Assembly: GCF_000526775.1 (NCBI RefSeq)
Contig: NZ_JAGS01000001.1
Coordinates: 1,736,001 to 1,800,000, forward strand
Reading direction: 5' to 3'
DNA from: Ruminococcus albus AD2013
GTDB lineage: Bacteria; Bacillota; Clostridia; Oscillospirales; Ruminococcaceae
Length of the DNA stretch: 64,000 nucleotides
Shown: positions 59,295 through 64,000 of the stretch, one piece after another
How positions within the stretch are numbered: the stretch's first letter is position 1
Layout: each line of letters begins with the position of its first letter
Translations under genes and position numbers: made by a program
Notes under the pieces: model-generated
The model's database searches: none
Seen by the model: only the letters and a program-made list of their open reading frames with translations
What the model was told of the DNA's origin: nothing

Positions 59295-61151
59295 ATGAAA
59301 CATTCAAAAATGAAGAAGGTTCTCAGTGCAACTGTTGCATTGATGATGATAGGTGCTTCTATACCTCTCACCGTTAATGCTGCGGGCTTCGACTGGAGCG
59401 GATTCGCAGGCGGATTCGGTACCACAGGCAACGAGAACATCGGCTCAGATGCAGGCAACGGAGGCAACGCTCAGTCAGGTCTCAATGCTAAGATCAAGAA
59501 CGATATGCCTACCACAGTGCCCGGCGGTGTTGAACAGACAAGCCGCTGCAAAGTCGAGAACAAGACCTACTACTGCAAGTTCACAGGCAAGAACAAAAAG
59601 TGCAACGTTATCCTGCCCCCGAACTATATCTCAAGCAAGAAATACCCTGTAATGTTCGTTCTCCATGGTATCATGGGAAGCGAAAACGATATGGTAAGCG
59701 GCATGGGCGTTCAGGAACTGATGACAGGTCTTATGTCATCAGGTAAGGCTGAGGAGTTCATCGTTGTAACTCCTAATATGTTCACAAGTAAGACTATGAA
59801 CGGTCCCAGCGGTATCAATCAGCAGACCTGTGCAGAGTACGATAACTTCCTCTATGACGTTACAGAAAGCCTTCTGCCTTTCATAAAGGAGAATTATTCT
59901 GTAAAAGATGGCAGAGAAAATACTGCTATCACAGGTTTCTCCATGGGCGGCCGTGAGGCTATCTACTGCGGACTTATGCGCCCCGATGTATTCGGTTATG
60001 TAGGCGGTGCTTGCCCTGCTCCCGGTATCACACCAGGTCAGGACAGCTTCATGGTTCACCCCGGCTGTATGCAGGAAAGCGAAATGAAGTTCAGAAACGT
60101 AGGTCCCGAGCCTGATGTATTCATGATCACAGGCGGTACAAACGACGGCGTTGTTGGTACTTTCCCGCAGCAGTACAGCCAGATACTCACCAGAAACGGT
60201 GTTAACCACGTTTATCAGTCTATCCCCGGCGGCGGACATGATGCTAACTCTGTAAAGCCTCATCTTTATACTTTCATGAGATATGCTTTCAAGGGTTCCG
60301 ACAGCAGCAGCAGTGGCAGCGGCAGTGAAGAGATCAAGCCTATCGAGCCCGATCAGAATGGTTGGTACTTCCATTGTGGATTTGAAGGTACTTCCGATGG
60401 CTTCACAGGAAGAGGTTCCGCAAGCGTAGCTTCCAGCAGCGATACTGCATCCGCAGGCAGCAGCTCACTGTATGTATCAGGAAGACAGAGCGCATGGAAC
60501 GGTGCAATCTATACACTTGATTCCACTACATTCAAGGCAGGCAATGCGTACAGCTTCAGTGCTATGGTATCCTACCTCAGCGGTGATGCAACTGATAAGT
60601 TCCACTTCACTATGCAGTATACCGATGCAAGCGGAACGACAAATTACACAAAGATCGCTACTGAAACAGTTTCAAAGGGCAAGTGGGTACAGCTTGCAAA
60701 TAAGAACTTTACGATCCCCGCTGGCGCATCAAATGTTCAGATCTATGTTGAGACTGACAGCTCTACCACTTCATTCTACGTTGATGAAGTGATCGGTGCA
60801 CCAGCAGGTACAACCATAAATGCAAACGGTAATAACGGCGGTTCCACCAACCCTTATCAGCCCGAATATACTTATCCTACAAATATCAAAGTGAACTACA
60901 GCACTCAGTATCATCAGGTGCAGTTCACATGGAGCGCAGTTCCCAATGCACAGAACTACGGTATCGCAGTTTATCTGGCAGGCAAATGGAGGATCCAGAC
61001 CCAGTCAATCTCAGGTTCGATTACATCTTATGTAACTCCTAAGAACCTGACACCTGGCATGAGCTACAAAGTAGCTATCGCTGCAAAGGTAAACGGAAAA
61101 TGGGACGTAAATAACGCAATCAAAAATGCTGTCACCGTTACTGTAAGGTAA
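59295..61151 (+). CDS. CE1 esterase with CBM22 and CBM37-like modules
   Basis: 618 residues. Signal peptide about 1-29, then a Gly/Asn-rich segment. The CE1 domain (about 75-335) has LPPNY, VLHGIMGSE, nucleophile Ser in GFSMGGREA, a probable acid in TGGTNDGVVG and base His in GGGHDANS. A Ser/Gly linker leads to a CBM22-like module (about 355-515) and the CBM37-like module (about 530-618, TQYHQVQFTWSAVPNAQNYG, VNGKWDVNN). Likely feruloyl or acetyl xylan esterase. It is a relative of 38813-40450 but uses the CBM37-like tail in place of a dockerin. Confidence 0.93.
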   Translation: MKHSKMKKVLSATVALMMIGASIPLTVNAAGFDWSGFAGGFGTTGNENIGSDAGNGGNAQSGLNAKIKNDMPTTVPGGVEQTSRCKVENKTYYCKFTGKNKKCNVILPPNYISSKKYPVMFVLHGIMGSENDMVSGMGVQELMTGLMSSGKAEEFIVVTPNMFTSKTMNGPSGINQQTCAEYDNFLYDVTESLLPFIKENYSVKDGRENTAITGFSMGGREAIYCGLMRPDVFGYVGGACPAPGITPGQDSFMVHPGCMQESEMKFRNVGPEPDVFMITGGTNDGVVGTFPQQYSQILTRNGVNHVYQSIPGGGHDANSVKPHLYTFMRYAFKGSDSSSSGSGSEEIKPIEPDQNGWYFHCGFEGTSDGFTGRGSASVASSSDTASAGSSSLYVSGRQSAWNGAIYTLDSTTFKAGNAYSFSAMVSYLSGDATDKFHFTMQYTDASGTTNYTKIATETVSKGKWVQLANKNFTIPAGASNVQIYVETDSSTTSFYVDEVIGAPAGTTINANGNNGGSTNPYQPEYTYPTNIKVNYSTQYHQVQFTWSAVPNAQNYGIAVYLAGKWRIQTQSISGSITSYVTPKNLTPGMSYKVAIAAKVNGKWDVNNAIKNAVTVTVR

Positions 61152-61182
61152 TAATACGGCATTGATCTGATTTGACGATTTT

Positions 61183-61220
61183 GCCGCCTAACTCGTGACT
61201 TTAGTCATGAGTTAGGCGGC
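61183..61220 (+). repeat. Long hairpin resembling an IS200/IS605-type end
   Basis: A 17-bp stem (one G-U pair) with loop TTTA: GCCGCCTAACTCGTGAC / GTCATGAGTTAGGCGGC. The GAC-TTTA-GTC tip is the same as at the right end of the tnpB element (about 63045-63064). It may also terminate the CE1 gene. Confidence 0.6.
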
Positions 61221-61447
61221 ATTTCTAGACATTCTGTTGTGCATGGTCGAGGGTATGTATATTCATTGTAATACCATATCGTAAGAGCAACAAAATACAG
61301 GAAGTCCTGATCATATACTTCGTCTTGTAAACTGTAAGCCTCAATTAAGAATGTCCGATACTATAATTCTTAAGTGAAAGACAGCTAAGTGAGTAAGATC
61401 AGCTGTCTTTCTGCATCTTAATCCTCATAAAAAGAAAAATTGAATTC

Positions 61448-61473
61448 TGTTTGTGTCACGCGTGACACAAACA
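61448..61473. promoter_or_regulatory. Perfect 26-bp palindrome upstream of tnpB
   Basis: Palindrome centred on GTGTCACGCGTGACAC, flanked by TGTTT/AAACA. It is a strong dimer-binding operator candidate; no T run follows, so a terminator role is unlikely. Confidence 0.65.
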
Positions 61474-61638
61474 CAGAACAACTTTTAAGTATATATAATT
61501 TTTTATTCTTAAATAAATCTGCTATAATATATATGGAATCCATCGTATTTTGTAGCAACTGTAAGCGACAGAAGTCTTAAACAGGTAACAGATTACATTA
61601 ATTCTCAAAAAAACAAGTAGAAGGAGGGAGTCTGCAGT

Positions 61639-62964
61639 ATGCAGATATATACGACTTATAGCGTTAAGATCAAGCATTACAACAACATCTTTAAAGAGAC
61701 CGTTATCGTATACAGACATGCTGTAGATTACCTTATCAAAGTATGTCTTGATAAATGGGATAACATTGTTACATTCAAAGGGGTGAGTAGACTCACATAT
61801 ATTGAAACACTGATCCATGCTACAAAAGATAATCCCGATCCAATTTATGACTTTGATAACAAATTCTATAAGATGCCAAGCTATCTGCGCCGTGGTGCTA
61901 TTAACGAGGCTATAGGCAAGGTATCATCTTACAAAAGCAATCTCGATAACTGGATCAAAGATCCGGTCGGAAGAGAACCGTCGTATCCAAAAGCAGGTTA
62001 TTCATTCCCGTCAATGTATCGTACAGGAATGTACAATCAGACCGGTGATTATACTGCCCAGATCAAAGTCTACATCCGTAATACATGGGACTGGATAACG
62101 ATAAACCTTAAAAAGTCTGATATGGATTATATATACAGACATTGCAGTTTTCGCAAGCAATGCGCTCCAACACTTCAAAAACGAGGCAAGGAGTGGTTTT
62201 TGGACTTTCCGTTTGAGGAAAAGGTCAAACTTGCAGATATATCTGTGTATGAACAGACCATTGTTGCTGTAGACCTTGGAATAAACACCGCTGCTACGAT
62301 TTCCGTAATGCGTTCAGATGGCACTATTCTTGGAAGGCATTTTTGTAAGCTTACCAAAGAAACAGACCATCTGATGCATTGTGTTAACCGTATAAAAAAA
62401 GCTCAGCAGCATGGTAACTATAAAACACCAAGGCTTTGGGCAAAAGCCAAAGGAATCAATCACGACATTGCCACTAAAACTGCTGCCTGCATCGTAGATA
62501 TAGCCGTTCTTTATAATGCAGATGTTATTGTATTCGAGCATTTAGACAAGAACGGTAAGGTCCGCGGTTCTAAAAAGCAGAAACTCAAGCTGTGGCGCAG
62601 TCAGGAAGTTCAGTCTATTGTAACGAATAAAGCTCACAGACTAGGTATGAGAGTAAGCCATATCTGTGCATGGAATACGTCACGCCTTGCCTACGATGGC
62701 AGTGGTTTTGTACTTCGTGGTAAATTCGGTGGTTTCAATACCTATGAGCTATGCAAATTTCAAAATGGCAAGACCTACAACTGTGATCTATCTGCTTCGT
62801 ATAATATAGGGGCAAGATATTTCATACGTGAAATATTAAAATCCTTGGATGAGAATTCAAGGTTGCTCATTGAGGCTAAAGTCCCTCAATGCTGTAAGAG
62901 AAGCACCTGCACGTTCTCTACCTTAGTTAACCTGAATGCGGAATTTATTGCTCAAACAGCATAA
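61639..62964 (+). CDS. tnpB: TnpB-family RNA-guided nuclease of an IS605-type element
   Basis: 441 residues. The RuvC-like acids are intact: Asp in VAVDLGINTAAT, Glu in VIVFEHL and Asp in NCDLSASYNIGARY. The region that normally carries two CxxC zinc-ribbon pairs reads CAWNTSRLAYDGSG ... ELCKFQNGKTYNC, so the paired cysteines are missing. TnpB proteins are guided by RNA from the element's own right end to cut DNA next to a short target-adjacent motif, favouring element retention. The start follows AGGAGGGAG. The 3' part of the gene and the following 110 bases should encode the guide RNA scaffold. No tnpA partner is present, so movement would need help in trans. Confidence 0.88.
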   Translation: MQIYTTYSVKIKHYNNIFKETVIVYRHAVDYLIKVCLDKWDNIVTFKGVSRLTYIETLIHATKDNPDPIYDFDNKFYKMPSYLRRGAINEAIGKVSSYKSNLDNWIKDPVGREPSYPKAGYSFPSMYRTGMYNQTGDYTAQIKVYIRNTWDWITINLKKSDMDYIYRHCSFRKQCAPTLQKRGKEWFLDFPFEEKVKLADISVYEQTIVAVDLGINTAATISVMRSDGTILGRHFCKLTKETDHLMHCVNRIKKAQQHGNYKTPRLWAKAKGINHDIATKTAACIVDIAVLYNADVIVFEHLDKNGKVRGSKKQKLKLWRSQEVQSIVTNKAHRLGMRVSHICAWNTSRLAYDGSGFVLRGKFGGFNTYELCKFQNGKTYNCDLSASYNIGARYFIREILKSLDENSRLLIEAKVPQCCKRSTCTFSTLVNLNAEFIAQTA

Positions 62965-63073
62965 TTTTCTGAGTTCAGGCTGTATGGTAGAAACGTAGTC
63001 CGCCTGCCTAAAGTGGGGTGTCCGATTGGACACTATTGGAAGCACGCGACTTTAGTCGTGTGAGGCTTCACAA
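62965..63073 (+). ncRNA. Predicted reRNA/omega-RNA 3' scaffold of the TnpB element
   Basis: The segment between the tnpB stop and the right end has two hairpins, as expected for the 3' part of the guide RNA. The guide itself would be the roughly 16-20 bases after the right end, starting near AAACACAAAACGG. Prediction from family knowledge. Confidence 0.45.
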
Positions 63074-63141
63074 ACACAAAACGGACAAGCCGTCTCTATC
63101 AGATGGTTATTGCCGTTGATGGATCAAAACACTAACAATCC

Positions 63142-63177
63142 AAAAGCACCGATGTCGTGAAGATATCGGTGCTTTTC
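63142..63177. terminator. Terminator-like hairpin
   Basis: Stem AAAAGCACCGAT / ATCGGTGCTTTT; the gene it served is not identifiable here. Confidence 0.7.
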
Positions 63178-63204
63178 TTTTGTCTATGATAATGTATATA
63201 AGCT

Positions 63205-63234
63205 AAAAGACCGACCCAAACGGATCGGTCTTTT
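63205..63234. terminator. Terminator-like hairpin
   Basis: Stem AAAAGACCGA / TCGGTCTTTT, 30 bases after the previous one. Two adjacent terminators with no gene between suggest a deleted or displaced gene. Confidence 0.7.
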
Positions 63235-63418
63235 CTATTACAAGTAGTGTTTTAGGGTTCTTTTCTGCACTTCATTATTTTGGGGTCAAAACTGTTGTGA
63301 TACCCTCAAACCCGCCTAAATACGCACTTTTATCAGTCGATGGACTTCATCGTCGGGAGTAATCCACCCGACTTTCCATGTCTCTTTATTTTTTTGTATA
63401 TTAAGAGCTTATGATTTT

Positions 63419-63966
63419 TTGCTGCTTAAAAGTGTATGTAGTTGCCGTAGAGACCAAATACTTCTTGCATTTATGATTGAAGGAGGTGAACGACTAAGTG
63501 AGGCAATAGGTACTCATCTCTGCGATCTTGATAATCTCGAAGATGGTATAGTCAAAATTATCCCTCGAATAAATCCAGAAAATAACGCTAGAGTAAAGAA
63601 TTATGCAGGCGGATTAATAAAACTTCCTCGATATGTCATAGATTTGATTATTGATTATTTAACATACGACATATCTAAGTATGATTCTGATTACCTATTT
63701 CTGACCTTACGGGAACAAATGAGGGTAAGCCAATGAAGGCAGACAATGTTGAGAAGCTCTTTGCCAGACTTTCTAAGAAAGTAGGCTATAAAGTACATCC
63801 TCATATGTTACGACACGGTTTTGCAACTGAAAAACTTGAAGCTGGATGGCAGATGGTTGATATCCAGGCATATTTGCGGCATAAGAATTTATCCTCTACA
63901 CAGATTTATGCTACATACAGTGATGAACTAAAAAAGAACAACTTCATCATGCTAGTCCCGAAATGA
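63419..63966 (+). pseudogene. Frameshifted, 5'-truncated tyrosine recombinase
   Basis: Two overlapping frames encode consecutive parts of one phage-integrase-type catalytic domain. The first (63419-63736) has the first catalytic Arg in GGERLSEAIG and ends after DYLFLTL. The second carries HMLRHGFAT (H-x-x-R) and YLRHKNLSSTQIYATYS (His and Tyr nucleophile). Read back in its own frame across 63705-63735, the second gives TGTNEGKPMKADNVEK, the usual family continuation, so a single-base indel near 63700-63712 broke the gene. The N-terminal arm-binding and core-binding domains are also absent. Not likely active. Confidence 0.8.
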
Positions 63967-64000
63967 CATTAGCATATGTAGAATATATAGATAGAGTAAA

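Larger units (their letters stand above)
61152..61638. other. Spacer with several inverted repeats before tnpB
   Basis: 487 bases holding the IS605-type hairpin (61183), a second hairpin GAAAGACAGCT/AGCTGTCTTTC (61376-61411) and the 26-bp palindrome at 61448. A TATAAT lies at about 61523 without a clear -35. No gene seen; the left end of the tnpB element must lie in here but was not located. Confidence 0.6.
61540..63073 (+). mobile_element. TnpB-only IS200/IS605-type element (left end approximate)
   Basis: A tnpB gene without tnpA, followed by a typical right end with hairpins GTGTCC/GGACAC (about 63018-63033) and CACGCGAC-TTTA-GTCGTGTG (about 63044-63063). The right boundary is placed just after GAGGCTTCAC. 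The left boundary is a guess between 61474 and 61638. Confidence 0.55.

Noticed and set aside
61448..61473. Rex operator
   Set aside because: Rex sites are TTGTG-N8-CACAA; here the gap is 10 bases.
61522..61818. 98-codon minus-strand gene at the start of tnpB
   Set aside because: Overlaps the tnpB start and its promoter region, no ribosome binding site, no recognisable motif.

Overview
The window looks like chromosome of a cellulolytic rumen or gut Ruminococcus, most likely Ruminococcus albus or a close relative. The evidence is GH5 cellulases, GH43 arabinan/xylan enzymes, CE1 esterases, two-repeat dockerins, a shared C-terminal module of about 90 residues resembling the R. albus CBM37 type, an orphan type IV prepilin, moderate GC, strong TTGACA-N17-TATAAT promoters and AGGAGG ribosome binding sites. 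The species call is inference; no marker gene is present.

Layout. 1-2.5 kb: the end of a short-chain dehydrogenase, an iron alcohol dehydrogenase and a purine-type deaminase. 2.6-10.2 kb: first fibre block, with an LRR surface protein, an AraC regulator divergent from a GH5-dockerin cellulase with a long structured leader, and a GH43 arabinanase with dockerin. 10.4-12.4 kb: a LacI-type sensor fused to GGDEF. 12.6-14.8 kb: folT-folC behind a tetrahydrofolate riboswitch, followed by a parS-like palindrome. 14.9-19.5 kb: divergent GH43 and GH5 genes. 19.6-25.3 kb: a carbon monoxide dehydrogenase-like gene (cooS) with a His-rich N-terminus and an altered active-site cysteine, two small membrane proteins, and a separately promoted NitT/TauT-type ABC transporter whose leader carries seven 10-bp repeats. 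25.4-29.7 kb: a YibE/F pair, then a small Cys/His membrane protein and a ZnuA with a nested ZinT domain. 29.7-34.5 kb: three GGDEF genes, two of them with near-duplicate promoters. 34.8-45.9 kb: second fibre block, with prepilin, dockerin surface protein, CE1 esterase and two GH43 proteins. 46-59 kb: two copies of one IS1182-type element bracketing four non-enzymatic or unknown surface proteins that all end in the CBM37-like module. 59.3-61.2 kb: a CE1 esterase. 61.2-64 kb: a TnpB-only IS605-type element and a frameshifted tyrosine recombinase.

How the genes fit together. Secreted enzymes cover cellulose (GH5), arabinan and arabinoxylan side chains (GH43) and ester linkages (CE1), with CBM22, CBM6, CBM13 and CBM4/9-like modules. 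Every fibre-related secreted protein carries either a dockerin (six proteins) or the C-terminal CBM37-like module (eight proteins), never both. This suggests two parallel ways of holding enzymes at fibre or cell surface. The sugar-sensor/GGDEF proteins suggest that substrate availability feeds into cyclic dinucleotide signalling, perhaps controlling adhesion. The most unusual elements are the CODH-like locus, the sensor-GGDEF pair with matched promoters, the mutually exclusive attachment modules with swapped dockerin halves, and the long leader upstream of the GH5 cellulase. No tRNA, rRNA or CRISPR array was seen.
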